DNA of 64,000 nt from Phycisphaerales bacterium (GTDB lineage: Bacteria; Planctomycetota; Phycisphaerae; Tepidisphaerales; Tepidisphaeraceae). A model generated the notes under the pieces. It was given only the letters and a program-made list of their open reading frames with translations. It did no database searches and had not been told where the DNA came from. Made by a program: the position numbers and the translations under genes. The stretch covers positions 124,001 through 188,000 of the forward strand of contig JADLCB010000021.1 of NCBI GenBank assembly GCA_020847375.1, read 5' to 3'. Shown piece by piece: positions 1 to 8,638 of this stretch; within the stretch, counting starts at the first letter, position 1; each line of letters begins with the position of its first letter.

Positions 1-284
1 GGGCGGGCGTGATGGATGATGTTGCCGATGGCCAGACACTCATGGGCATGCCCGCAATACCCGCCAGCCAATATCGCAAGGTCCTCACGCTGCAACTGCA
101 ACTGCCGACGATCCGCCAGCGCATGCGCGACATGGAACAAAAAATTGCACAGTTGGAGTCCGCTCTCAGCGCCCTGACCAGCCCCAGCACCAGCCAAAGC
201 CCAGACGCAATCAGTAAAACCAGCCGTCCAACCCAAAGCGCCAGCGGCAAAAATCAGAATCAGGCAAATCGATCTGATGAATAG
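1..284 (+). CDS. lpxD: UDP-3-O-acylglucosamine N-acyltransferase, C-terminal end (partial)
   Basis: Only the last ~94 residues are in the window; the frame is open to the left edge, so the GTG/ATG near position 9 is internal. The visible part has the end of a left-handed beta-helix (AGVMDDVADGQTLMGMPAIPA), then a C-terminal helix with the LPxxRxRxRxxE pattern typical of LpxD. A Ser/Thr/Asn-rich tail of about 40 residues follows. LpxD adds the N-linked acyl chain during lipid A synthesis in the cytoplasm, so its presence points to an LPS-type outer membrane, in agreement with the kdsD-like gene near the right end. Identification rests on the G-x-PA turn and the helical tail; other hexapeptide acyltransferases are less likely. 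Confidence 0.75.
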   Translation, partial: AGVMDDVADGQTLMGMPAIPASQYRKVLTLQLQLPTIRQRMRDMEQKIAQLESALSALTSPSTSQSPDAISKTSRPTQSASGKNQNQANRSDE

Positions 285-308
285 TCGATCCGTGGCTGAA
301 CCGCCGGT

Positions 309-1631
309 TCAGTGGTCTTTTGAAGCTCTTGATAAATCGACGACAACCTGTTGAAGATGATTGTCGCGCAGGATGGTGAGCCGGGCCTGCTGATGACACT
401 GGGCAACCAGCGCGGCCAGAACAGGTAGGTTCTCCACCGGCTGATCGTCAAGTTGCAGGAGAACATCCCCTTCCTGCATTCCCGCCGAAGCTGCCGGTGA
501 ATCCGTCAGCACGCTGCGGATCAGCATGGCCGGTTGATTATTCAATTCGGTCAATTGTTCGCGTAAGCGATCATCACGACGGATTTCAGTGACGATCAAA
601 CCCAAAACAGGTCGATCAACCCGCCCTTTGTCGATCAGTTGTCGTGCGATTGGCTGGATGAGCTGGGCACGAAAGAATTGTCCGTGGCGTGCCAAACCCG
701 CAATCGCCCCATCCATCTGGACGACCACGCCTGATTCACCTTCGCCCCCGTTCCAGATGCTTAAATGAGCCGGGTTTTTCGACGAAGAGATGATCAACAC
801 CAATGATCCCTCCGGCAACGCGCTGACGGAAGAAAAGTGGCTGGGCGCGCCGATGGGTTGATCGGTTTTGAGCACGGTCAAACCCGTCTGACGATCAGAG
901 GCGATAAACCTGGCACTGGTTGTCGCGCTGGTGCCCAGGCTGACGACAACCGGTTTGGGCAGTTGCTGGGATTCGAGATAAATCGGCACCAGCAGATGAC
1001 CGGCTTCATCAAGTACCAGGGCGAAGTCATTGAGTGGAGGCACGGCAGGTCGGGTTTCTCCGCCCATTCCTGACGCATTGTGCCCCGGCTGGCGGGCAAT
1101 GACGAGCACGCGGCGGTCAGGCGCATCGCTGGATGTTGCAGAAACGTCGGCGCCTTTTTCCTGATCATGATGCGGCGAATGGAAAGATGCTTCACCGGCT
1201 GGCTGGGTGGCGGCAGCATCGGTTGAGGCTGGTGTCGGCGCGCCCGCATCGGCATCGGTATCGTCACGACTGGATCGATTCGGTGCTGCACCAGTGGGGT
1301 TGGGCGCTGAGGTGATGATCATCACGCCCATGGGCGCAAAACTACCGGCTGCAGCGCGGCGCTGCTGCGACTGAAGCTGCGCCTGCACCGCAGGGTCAAG
1401 ATCTTTCCATCTCCCGGCGGGATGTTCATCGGCCAGCAACTGCGCCAAGGTCATGGGGAGCGGCAGTTGCACCTGCACGATACTCTGGTTGGCCAGCTCG
1501 TGCAGCGTGCGAACCTGCTGATCCAGTTGCTCCAGCAGCGAAGGAGAACCTTGCTGCCCCAGCGCGGTGGCACTGATGAACAAACCAGCCAGAATGGAAT
1601 GAAGCAGATGGCGCATGGGTCCGTCAGTCAT
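309..1631 (-). CDS. secreted HtrA-like pseudo-protease with C-terminal PDZ domain
   Basis: A 440-residue protein with an N-terminal signal peptide (hydrophobic about residues 8-24; ATG at 1616 is an alternative start that fits the signal peptide better). A low-complexity Ala/Pro/Thr/Asp linker covers about 105-190. A trypsin-like domain lies at about 200-335 and a PDZ domain at about 340-436 (DSPAASAGMQEGDVLLQLDDQPV). Compared with DegP/HtrA, the site of the catalytic His is Tyr (LLVPIYLE) and the site of the catalytic Asp is Gly (TGLTVLK). A Ser survives in GESG at about residue 300. It is therefore probably not an active protease and may bind envelope proteins or peptides. It lies 68 bases downstream of the anti-sigma-like gene, in the same direction. 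Domain calls are by motif only. Confidence 0.65.
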   Translation of the reverse strand: MTDGPMRHLLHSILAGLFISATALGQQGSPSLLEQLDQQVRTLHELANQSIVQVQLPLPMTLAQLLADEHPAGRWKDLDPAVQAQLQSQQRRAAAGSFAPMGVMIITSAPNPTGAAPNRSSRDDTDADAGAPTPASTDAAATQPAGEASFHSPHHDQEKGADVSATSSDAPDRRVLVIARQPGHNASGMGGETRPAVPPLNDFALVLDEAGHLLVPIYLESQQLPKPVVVSLGTSATTSARFIASDRQTGLTVLKTDQPIGAPSHFSSVSALPEGSLVLIISSSKNPAHLSIWNGGEGESGVVVQMDGAIAGLARHGQFFRAQLIQPIARQLIDKGRVDRPVLGLIVTEIRRDDRLREQLTELNNQPAMLIRSVLTDSPAASAGMQEGDVLLQLDDQPVENLPVLAALVAQCHQQARLTILRDNHLQQVVVDLSRASKDH

Positions 1632-1699
1632 AAGTCACGAATCGCAGATCACACATCACCAATCACCGTTTGGCACTGTTGTCGCCGGTTCCCGCAGAA

Positions 1700-2386
1700 T
1701 CAGAATCGATCCCCCACCAAGCGCAGGGCGCCGTCCTGCGCCTGGCGCTGACGTTGTTGCCACTGCTGGAGGTCGTTGGTGAAGGCCCGGGCACGTTCGA
1801 TGGAATCAAACGGCTGAACCGCCAGCACATTGCCCGATTCATCAGTCAACGCGACGCGAATCTCGCCACCGGTCTCCGCCGGGCTGACCATATTGGCCGG
1901 TCCGGTGTTTTGGATATGGGGCAGGCTGCGGGCATCGCCGGTGGAACGAACAACCGAGCCACCGCCGGGACCCGTGCCGACTTCCTGGACACTGGTCGGC
2001 GTTTTGGCCAGCCAATGGCTGTCGTGCGTCGGTCCGGGCGCACTGGCTTGATGAGCAAACCAGCCGATTCCAAGCCCCAGCAGCACACTGGCCGCCGCAG
2101 CTGAGACCCAGCGCAGGGCAGAGGCCCGTTTTTGCCAGACACTTTCGCGCCGGATGCGCTGATCAATACTGTCAATCAGATGCTGAATTTGCGATTCATT
2201 CGGTTCGAGGCTGCGCCACAGTGCAGCGCGATCGGCACGATCAGCGTGCAGCGCATCGAGCACCTCAACCAGCACCGGATCATTCGCCAGGCGCTGATCC
2301 AGCGCGGCGCGCTGATCCGGCGTCAACTGGTCATCCAGATACGCCTGAAGTTCTTCGAGATTTTGTTCTGAAGGAATCATGTTCAA
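1700..2386 (-). CDS. anti-sigma-factor-like single-pass membrane protein
   Basis: A 228-residue protein immediately downstream (50 bases) of the sigma-factor gene. The N-terminal ~85 residues are charged and helical (EELQAYLDDQLTPDQRAALD near the start), which is the usual shape of a zinc-less anti-sigma domain; no HxxxCxxC zinc motif is present. One transmembrane helix lies at about 90-111, followed by a ~115-residue extracytoplasmic part ending in a coiled, Gln/Arg-rich segment. By position and topology it should hold the ECF sigma factor at the membrane and release it on an envelope signal. The periplasmic part is not recognised. The start could also be the ATG two codons later. Confidence 0.65.
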   Translation of the reverse strand: MNMIPSEQNLEELQAYLDDQLTPDQRAALDQRLANDPVLVEVLDALHADRADRAALWRSLEPNESQIQHLIDSIDQRIRRESVWQKRASALRWVSAAAASVLLGLGIGWFAHQASAPGPTHDSHWLAKTPTSVQEVGTGPGGGSVVRSTGDARSLPHIQNTGPANMVSPAETGGEIRVALTDESGNVLAVQPFDSIERARAFTNDLQQWQQRQRQAQDGALRLVGDRF

Positions 2387-2436
2387 ACTCCTTAACCCGA
2401 GCGGGCATACCCCGCGTTTACCGCATCAAAACCCAC

Positions 2437-2970
2437 TTAATCCTTCCGCTTGCGCTTGCCGTCAACATATCCGCGCAACATTTCAGCCAAGCGGGTGCGC
2501 GCCCGAAACAGCCAGGTCTTGACCTGCGGTACGCTGCAATTGAGCGCCTGGGCAATTTCGTTGTAGGACATATTTTCATACTCGCACAACACCAATGCTG
2601 CTCGGAAATGCTCGGGCAACTTGTCAATCGCGCTGCGAACCGCCTGCACGGTCTCATCGCGCACGATCGGATCCGCCGGTTCGTCTCCATTGCCCGGATG
2701 ATCCTCAGCCATCATGACCATGCGCGGCGTGCGCAAAATCCGCAGCGCCTCATTCACCACGGTCCGACGCATCAACCCGCCGGGTTCACGCCAGTCATAA
2801 CGATGACGGTGGCGATACAGATTCAAAAGCGCCTGCTGAACCACGTCTTCCGGGCTGGCCCGATAGCCGACAATGGCGCGGGCGATGGTTAAAAGCCGGC
2901 GCGAGTGATCCTGAACCGCCTGTTCAAACAGGGCAATCGTTGGATCAAGTTTATCGGGCGGACCATTCAT
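2437..2970 (-). CDS. ECF-type RNA polymerase sigma-70 family factor
   Basis: 177 residues, the normal length for an ECF sigma factor. Region 2 (about 22-85) has the core-binding/-10 helices, including SPEDVVQQALLNLYRHRHRY. Region 4 (about 118-168) has a helix-turn-helix, LPEHFRAALVLCEYENMSYN then IAQALNCSVPQVKTWLFRAR. Regions 1.1 and 3 are absent. It starts a three-gene minus-strand unit with the anti-sigma-like gene and the HtrA/PDZ protein, the classic order of an envelope-stress regulon. A palindrome lies about 20 bases upstream of the ATG (see 2990-3003). Its target promoters cannot be told from this window. Confidence 0.9.
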   Translation of the reverse strand: MNGPPDKLDPTIALFEQAVQDHSRRLLTIARAIVGYRASPEDVVQQALLNLYRHRHRYDWREPGGLMRRTVVNEALRILRTPRMVMMAEDHPGNGDEPADPIVRDETVQAVRSAIDKLPEHFRAALVLCEYENMSYNEIAQALNCSVPQVKTWLFRARTRLAEMLRGYVDGKRKRKD

Positions 2971-3272
2971 TTTTTATACGCGCCATCTTGTGTAAAGTTA
3001 CACCCATTTTGCCCGGATTGTCGGATCAGGCGACCCCGGCAAGCATGAAACTGCATTGGCCGACCACTTTTACGACTCATCGGCGGGTTTGCAAGGGCTG
3101 GTCGGCTGTCTTAATCGGCTTCTTGATCCTAGAATAGAGTGCCGAAACATCCGATATTCGATAATAGTACCGTGCCAGTCCGATAGTTGGCATAGACGGG
3201 TTAAACTGCTACCCTAGTTTCAACGAGTATCGCATCACAGGAAGCAGTGTTTAGAGCTGGTAACCTTCCGCA
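2971..3272. other. divergent intergenic region, sigma factor / sucA
   Basis: About 300 bases between two divergent genes, so it should carry promoters for both. I see one clear element, the palindrome at 2990-3003 close to the sigma-factor start. On the plus side the region becomes AT-richer near 3120-3190, but I could not pick a convincing -35/-10 pair for sucA, and there is no strong Shine-Dalgarno before its ATG. No coding signal is visible here. Confidence 0.5.
2990..3003. promoter_or_regulatory. perfect palindrome upstream of sigma-factor gene
   Basis: GTGTAA-AG-TTACAC: six-base arms, two-base centre, ending 19 bases upstream of the sigma-factor ATG on the minus strand. Size and place fit a dimeric repressor site over the promoter or early leader. 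The binding protein is unknown. A short palindrome can occur by chance, so confidence is modest. Confidence 0.35.
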
Positions 3273-6245
3273 ATGGATCAATTCGACTTCATCAATCGGG
3301 CCAACGCTGACTACATTGAGCGACTGCAACAGCAGTACAATGCCGACCCTCGCTCAGTTGAACCACATTGGCGGGCATTTTTTGCTGGTTTTGAGATCGG
3401 TTCGGGCACGACGGCTCCGATCAGCGCCGGTGGCGCGACGGCAGAGGCGCCCGGGCGATCAGCCAACACCGATATTGCCGATCTGGTTCACTCGTATCGC
3501 GAACTGGGGCACTTTGTTGCCCAGCTCGATCCGTTGGGGCACAACCGCAAGCATCATCCGCTGCTTGATCTGTCGGAATTTGGTCTGGGACTGGACGATC
3601 TGGACAAGCAGATCGGTTCTTCGGGTTTTTATGGTCAGACGGATGGAACGTTGCGCGACCTGATCGACAAACTGCGCGCCACCTACTGCGGCTCAATCGG
3701 GTTTGAATACATGTACATCGCTGACAAGGCTCAGCGTGAATGGATTCAACGGCGCGTTGAACCGATCTACAGCAGGCCTGCATTTTCAACGGAAGACCGC
3801 AGAAGCATCCTGTCGCAGGTGATCGCAGCGCAGGGTTTTGAGGAGTTTCTGCAGACCAAGTACATCGGCGCCAAACGGTTCAGCCTGGAAGGCAGCGAAT
3901 CGCTGATTCCGTTGATGAACACGCTGGTGGATGATGGCGCCGCCCTGGGCGTGGAGGAATTTGTCATTGGCATGGCGCATCGCGGCCGGTTGAACGTGCT
4001 GACGCATGTGATGAACAAACCGTATGAGACGATGCTGGCCGAATTTGAGGGCCGGGTGCTGGTTCCCCACGGCGAAGGGGACGGCGACGTTAAATATCAC
4101 CTGGGTTACAGCCATGACCGGGTGGGGAAGAACGATCGCAAGGTTCACGTTGCCCTGAGTTTCAATCCGTCGCACCTGGAACTGGTCAACCCGGTGGTTG
4201 AAGGAATCGTCCGGGCCAAGCAGCATTATCGCGGCGATCTGGCGCGCGAGCGCGTCGTGCCGCTGCTGGTTCATGGTGAAGCGGCGTTCTGCGGCCAGGG
4301 TATCGTGCAGGAAACGCTGGGTCTGTCGGAAATGCCATTCTGGCGAACCGGTGGAACGATCCACGTCATCATCAACAACCAGATCGGTTTTACGACCATG
4401 CCCAAACAGGGTCGTTTCACGCCGTATCCATCGGACATTGCCAAAACGATTCAGGCGCCGATCTTCCATGTCAACGCGGACGACCCCGAAGCCTGCGCTT
4501 ATGTGGCGAAACTGGCGGTGGCGTTCCGTCAGGAATTCCACATGGACGTGATCATCGACGTGTGGTGTTATCGCCGTTACGGACATAACGAGGTGGACGA
4601 ACCGAGTTTCACCCAGCCGTTGATGTATCGGCAGATCGACAATCATCCGCGTCTGCGCGAAATTTACAGCCAGCAGTTGTGCCAGGCGGGGGTGGTCAGT
4701 CAGCGCGATGTGGAAGACATGAATCACGCCCTGCGCCAACGGCTGGATGCCGCCCAGAAGGAAGCGCGGGAATCCACGCCGCGCGAATATGTGGGCACGC
4801 TGGGCGGCCTGTGGTCGCAGATGACACGCTCCCAGGGTGCTGACTGGGAACCGGACACCCGCGTCAGCGCCGAGATCATCCGTCAGGTCGGTCAGGGCGG
4901 AACCCGTCTTCCCGCCGGTTTTACCGTTCATCCCAAACTCAAGCGCCTGCTGGAACATCGACGGCAGATGGCAATGGACGAAGCGCCCATCGACTGGGGC
5001 TGCGGCGAGATGTTCGCGCTGGGTTCGCTGGTTCTGCAAGGCACGGCGGTGCGCTTTGTCGGTCAGGACGCGCAGCGGGGAACGTTCAGCCACCGTCATT
5101 CGTGCCTGCACGACTACGAGACCGGCGCCAAGTTTTATCCACTGGCCAACCTGGCCAGCAACCAGGCGGAGATCATCGTGGTCAACACGATGCTGTCGGA
5201 GCTGGCGGTGTTGGGTTTTGAGTATGGTTTTTCCAGTGCTGACCCGCGCAATCTCGTGGTCTGGGAGGCGCAATTCGGCGATTTCGTCAACGGCACCCAG
5301 CCGATTATCGATCAGTTCATCGTTTCGGCCGAAAGCAAATGGCAGAAGATGAGCGGACTGGTGATGCTGCTGCCGCACGGTTATGAAGGTCAGGGGCCGG
5401 AACATTCCAATGCGTATATGGAGCGCTTTCTGGCCGCGTGCGCCGAAGACAATATCCAGGTCTGTCAGCCAACGCATCCGCACCAGTACTTCCATCTGTT
5501 GCGCCGTCAGCAGTTGCGCAGTTTCCGCAAGCCGCTGATCCTGTTCATGCCCAAGAGTCTGCTGCGCGACAAGGCATCAACCTCGCGCGTTTCGGACTTC
5601 ACCAACTCGGTTTTCGAGCATGTGCTGGATGATCCGACCAACCCGCCCGCCAAGCAGGTTCGGCGCTTGATGCTCTGCACGGGCAAGGTTTATTTTGCGT
5701 TGGATGAAGCGCGGCGCAAAGCCAATGTGACGGATGTCGCGATCGTGCGCCTGGAACAGCTTTATCCCTATCCGGCTGAAAAAGTGCAGAAAATCCTCGA
5801 TAAATACAGCGGCGCGCGGGAAATCTGCTGGGTGCAGGAGGAACCGCGCAATCGTGGCGCCTGGCAGTACATGCGCGATCGTCTGAGCCAGATCCTGCCT
5901 GACAACAGCGTGCTGATCTACGTTGGTCGCAACGAGGCTGCCAGCCCTTCGACCGGCAATTACAAAATGCACCAGATCGAGGAGAAGCAGATCATGGATA
6001 ATGCGCTGGATCTGCCGAACCGGAAAGTGGGCGCTGCACCTGTTGCGCCAGCGACCAAGCGGCCGCCCGTTCGCGTCGCTCCGTCCAACACAACGAAACT
6101 CAACTCCGCATCGGATGACAAACCACTCACGTCGCCCGCAGCAGCACGGGTGGTCTCATCAGCCCACACGGTAGCCAACGTCACGAAGCTGACTTCGGCT
6201 GACGATGAAAAGCCAACGGCGGCGCAACCAGCGCCCAGCCGTTGA
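3273..6245 (+). CDS. sucA: 2-oxoglutarate dehydrogenase E1 component
   Basis: 990 residues; the family is usually near 930. E1 decarboxylates 2-oxoglutarate with thiamine diphosphate in the TCA cycle and passes the succinyl group to E2. Seen: the N-terminal E2-binding helix (FINRANADYIERLQQ), GMAHRGRLN (234-241), the conserved KYHLG and INNQIGFTT segments, YRRYGHNEVDEP of the ThDP-binding region, and HRHSCLHDYETG with the active-site His. The last ~73 residues (from about 918) are a Pro/Ala/Ser/Thr-rich tail not found in standard SucA. It carries two near-repeats, TKLNSASDDKP and TKLTSADDEKP. No sucB, lpd or other TCA gene is adjacent, so E1 is coded apart from its partners here. Confidence 0.95.
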   Translation: MDQFDFINRANADYIERLQQQYNADPRSVEPHWRAFFAGFEIGSGTTAPISAGGATAEAPGRSANTDIADLVHSYRELGHFVAQLDPLGHNRKHHPLLDLSEFGLGLDDLDKQIGSSGFYGQTDGTLRDLIDKLRATYCGSIGFEYMYIADKAQREWIQRRVEPIYSRPAFSTEDRRSILSQVIAAQGFEEFLQTKYIGAKRFSLEGSESLIPLMNTLVDDGAALGVEEFVIGMAHRGRLNVLTHVMNKPYETMLAEFEGRVLVPHGEGDGDVKYHLGYSHDRVGKNDRKVHVALSFNPSHLELVNPVVEGIVRAKQHYRGDLARERVVPLLVHGEAAFCGQGIVQETLGLSEMPFWRTGGTIHVIINNQIGFTTMPKQGRFTPYPSDIAKTIQAPIFHVNADDPEACAYVAKLAVAFRQEFHMDVIIDVWCYRRYGHNEVDEPSFTQPLMYRQIDNHPRLREIYSQQLCQAGVVSQRDVEDMNHALRQRLDAAQKEARESTPREYVGTLGGLWSQMTRSQGADWEPDTRVSAEIIRQVGQGGTRLPAGFTVHPKLKRLLEHRRQMAMDEAPIDWGCGEMFALGSLVLQGTAVRFVGQDAQRGTFSHRHSCLHDYETGAKFYPLANLASNQAEIIVVNTMLSELAVLGFEYGFSSADPRNLVVWEAQFGDFVNGTQPIIDQFIVSAESKWQKMSGLVMLLPHGYEGQGPEHSNAYMERFLAACAEDNIQVCQPTHPHQYFHLLRRQQLRSFRKPLILFMPKSLLRDKASTSRVSDFTNSVFEHVLDDPTNPPAKQVRRLMLCTGKVYFALDEARRKANVTDVAIVRLEQLYPYPAEKVQKILDKYSGAREICWVQEEPRNRGAWQYMRDRLSQILPDNSVLIYVGRNEAASPSTGNYKMHQIEEKQIMDNALDLPNRKVGAAPVAPATKRPPVRVAPSNTTKLNSASDDKPLTSPAAARVVSSAHTVANVTKLTSADDEKPTAAQPAPSR

Positions 6246-6367
6246 AATCAATCGGCAGTCACTATAAACGCTACAGACCGCATACCTGCCGCTTTGTGGT
6301 ATCGCCAGCGCCACAAAGCGGTCGCTAAAAGGCCAAGTGCGCGTGTCGTGTTGTCGATGTGCGCAGT

Positions 6368-7036
6368 ATGAGCCGTTTGAAAACACTGCGTATTCCCCCT
6401 CTGGCTGATCTGAAAACTGATAGCGTCCATCCGGCTGCTCCATCAGCCGGGCCGCGACGGATCATGCCGCGACCGATGCCATTTTTGACCCCCGGTGCTG
6501 CGGCGAATTTCATCCCCATGACGGCCAAACGGCGCAATTGGCCTACTCCCCAGCCCCAAGTGGCGCCTTGGCTGACCAAAACGCAGGTTGATTCTGCCAA
6601 GATCAGCGCCATACCATCACCGCAAACAACTGCTGCCGACAAACCCGTGGAAATCGCCGCCAAAGCGTCAGCCCCGGTTGTCGCGGCAGCGCCGGTTACG
6701 GCGCAATCACCGCTCCCGACCGGACAAGTCACAACGGGCCATCTGGTCAATCAAAAACGCTGGATGCACGCAGCGATGGCGGTACTGCTCATTGGCGGCG
6801 GTACGCTTGCCTGGAAAAGTATGATCAGCAAAATCCCCGCTCAGGCGGAGGCTGACACGATCAACCTTATTGGCAACTCTGCCCCAGCCAAAACGGCCAA
6901 GACCACGGCTGCTTCAACCAAAGCTGCACCCAACCCTGACGGCCGCGACGACTCTGCAGCCCGTGACCATCAAAATAGCCGCCCTGTTGATGCACCGTCA
7001 TCGGTCTCCTGGGAGGCGTTGTTGGGAGCGCAGTAA
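6368..7036 (+). CDS. unknown Pro/Ala-rich single-pass membrane protein
   Basis: 222 residues from the ATG at 6368; a GTG three codons earlier (6359) is also possible. Not a family I recognise. The first ~130 residues are rich in Pro, Ala and Thr with basic patches (RRIMPRPMPF), followed by one hydrophobic helix at about 134-149 (AAMAVLLIGGGTLAW). The ~70-residue Ala/Thr/Asp-rich tail ends in SWEALLGAQ. It sits 122 bases behind sucA in the same direction and has a composition like the sucA tail. The disordered N-side is probably cytoplasmic. Coding is supported by an open frame and a plausible TM segment, but no motif gives a function. Confidence 0.5.
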   Translation: MSRLKTLRIPPLADLKTDSVHPAAPSAGPRRIMPRPMPFLTPGAAANFIPMTAKRRNWPTPQPQVAPWLTKTQVDSAKISAIPSPQTTAADKPVEIAAKASAPVVAAAPVTAQSPLPTGQVTTGHLVNQKRWMHAAMAVLLIGGGTLAWKSMISKIPAQAEADTINLIGNSAPAKTAKTTAASTKAAPNPDGRDDSAARDHQNSRPVDAPSSVSWEALLGAQ

Positions 7037-7047
7037 GAAGCAACCCC

Positions 7048-7065
7048 TCAGCAGCAGCAGCAGCA
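7048..7065 (+). repeat. (CAG)6 trinucleotide repeat
   Basis: Six perfect CAG units just after the stop of the preceding gene and before the LOG-family gene. It is outside any likely coding frame. It could vary in length by slippage, but its position gives no clear effect. Confidence 0.7.
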
Positions 7066-7182
7066 GAGAACCAAGTGGCCGTTTCCATCAGGCCAGGAAG
7101 GTAACACTTCCATTTTTTCCAGCAGCCTTGGCGCACCAAGCGTTGCCTTTAGACGCAAGGCCTGCTAAGAAATCGTGGAATT

Positions 7183-8307
7183 ATGTCTTCCAAACCACGT
7201 CCCCGAAATACAAACTCTCCCCGCGCCCGGCAGATTGCGGAAAACTTCGAGCAGGCGCAGGAAACCATGGATAAAGCCCAGCGGGCGGGGCTTTCGGAGT
7301 TGTCCGATCTGCAGCCGCTGGTCAATCAACTGATTGATTCGCTCAGCCAGATGCCCAACGGCGATTTGATTGCGGATATGGTCGGTTCGTCGTTGAAACT
7401 GTTGCGCGACCATACCAATCGGGGCGATTTGAAGCTGTTGTCCAAGTCATTGAAGGAATTGCGTTACGCCCTGAAAATTTTTGCGCCGTATCGTGAGGTG
7501 CGCAAGGTCAGCATTTTTGGTTCCGCCCGGACGCTGGAGAGCCATGTTGATTATCGCCAGGCGGCTGAGTACGCCCGCCAGATGGCCCAGTTGGGGTGGA
7601 TGGTTATCACCGGCGCCGGTGGCGGGATCATGGCGGCGGGTCACGCTGGTGCCAAGGCCAAACCGTCGTTCGGTCTGGCGATTCGCCTGCCATTTGAACA
7701 GAAGACCAATCCGTATATCGCCAATGATCCCAAGCTGATTAATTTCAAATATTTCTTCACGCGCAAATTGATGTTCGTGCGTTCCAGCCATGCAATTACC
7801 CTGTTCCCCGGCGGGTTTGGAACCATGGATGAAGGCTTTGAAGTGCTGACATTGATCCAGACGGGCAAGTGCCCGCCCATGCCAGTGGTCATGATCGATT
7901 CTCCCGGCGGGACATACTGGAAACAATGGCAGGAGTATGTCAAAACCCAGCTTCTGGATCGCCGGTTGATCGAAAAGGAAGATCAGAACCTGTATAAAAT
8001 TACGGATAGCGTCGAAGAAGCCGTGCGCGAAACGCGCCACTTTTACAACAATTTTCATTCGGTTCGTTATCACCGCGAAAATTTGATCATTCGCCTGCAC
8101 CGCCGGCCCAGCGCAACCCAGGTGGGACTGTTATCCGAGCGTTACGCCAGCATCAATCTGGGTGGCAACTGGCGCATCAGCGGCCCTTTGAAAATTGAGG
8201 CTGACGAACCAGCGCTGGATCATCTGCACCGACTGGTTTTTGCGTTTAACAAGCGCGATCACGGACGTTTGCGCATGTTGATCAATGATCTGAATGATCT
8301 GGATTGA
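7183..8307 (+). CDS. LOG-family protein (lysine-decarboxylase-like Rossmann fold)
   Basis: 374 residues, longer than the ~190-residue LOG core. The core (about 105-290) has ITGAGGGIM (142-150) and the family signature PGGFGTMDE (209-217). In characterised members these bind a nucleotide 5'-monophosphate and release the base, as in cytokinin-activating phosphoribohydrolases. In bacteria the real role is often nucleotide salvage and not hormone synthesis. An N-terminal helical arm (1-100) and a C-terminal ~80-residue extension are typical of the larger bacterial subgroup. Substrate cannot be told from sequence. It stands alone between the unknown TM protein and tRNA-Leu. Confidence 0.8.
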   Translation: MSSKPRPRNTNSPRARQIAENFEQAQETMDKAQRAGLSELSDLQPLVNQLIDSLSQMPNGDLIADMVGSSLKLLRDHTNRGDLKLLSKSLKELRYALKIFAPYREVRKVSIFGSARTLESHVDYRQAAEYARQMAQLGWMVITGAGGGIMAAGHAGAKAKPSFGLAIRLPFEQKTNPYIANDPKLINFKYFFTRKLMFVRSSHAITLFPGGFGTMDEGFEVLTLIQTGKCPPMPVVMIDSPGGTYWKQWQEYVKTQLLDRRLIEKEDQNLYKITDSVEEAVRETRHFYNNFHSVRYHRENLIIRLHRRPSATQVGLLSERYASINLGGNWRISGPLKIEADEPALDHLHRLVFAFNKRDHGRLRMLINDLNDLD

Positions 8308-8484
8308 CCGCGCCCAGCCAACTCCACCGGCATCGCCGCCACGATCGGCAGCCGAATACTCTGGCAGGTTAAAATTTTTTATCCTTTTTTGTGAAACTGC
8401 GCGTTGCGTCTGTCAGCAGCGCTGATTTGGGAGTATGAATAGAAAGGCTTGTCTGACTGGCCAAAGCGCGTCTGGCGTGGTGGT

Positions 8485-8513
8485 TTGACATGAATGGCTG
8501 ATGACTCTCTAAT
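8485..8513 (+). promoter_or_regulatory. sigma-70-type promoter of tRNA-Leu
   Basis: TTGACA (8485-8490), a 17-base spacer and TCTAAT (8508-8513), five of six matches to TATAAT. Transcription would start near 8520, a few bases before the tRNA at 8527. Consensus quality and distance both fit a strong stable-RNA promoter; the TPR gene downstream may be co-transcribed. Confidence 0.75.
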
Positions 8514-8526
8514 GCTTAAAACGCCA

Positions 8527-8608
8527 GCAGGAGTGGCGGAATTGGCAGACGCGCGGGATTTAGGTTCCCGTACCGAAAGGTGTAGGGGTTCAAGTCCCCT
8601 CTCCTGCA
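8527..8608 (+). tRNA. tRNA-Leu (anticodon UAG)
   Basis: 82 nt, class II. Acceptor GCAGGAG (8527-8533) pairs with CTCCTGC (8601-8607), with discriminator A at 8608. The anticodon stem CGGGA/TCCCG holds the loop TTTAGGT, giving anticodon TAG, which reads CUN leucine codons. A long variable arm (about 8570-8583, ACCGAAAGGT) and a T-arm AGGGGTTCAAGTCCCCT follow. The 3' CCA is not encoded and must be added afterwards. Confidence 0.97.
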
Positions 8609-8638
8609 TTGCAACGCCTGTTATGTGGTAAAACCGTC

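Noticed and set aside
3786..5495. 569-codon open frame antisense to sucA
   Set aside because: Lies wholly inside the well-supported sucA gene; composition is His/Arg/Gln-rich as expected for an antisense shadow and has no motif.
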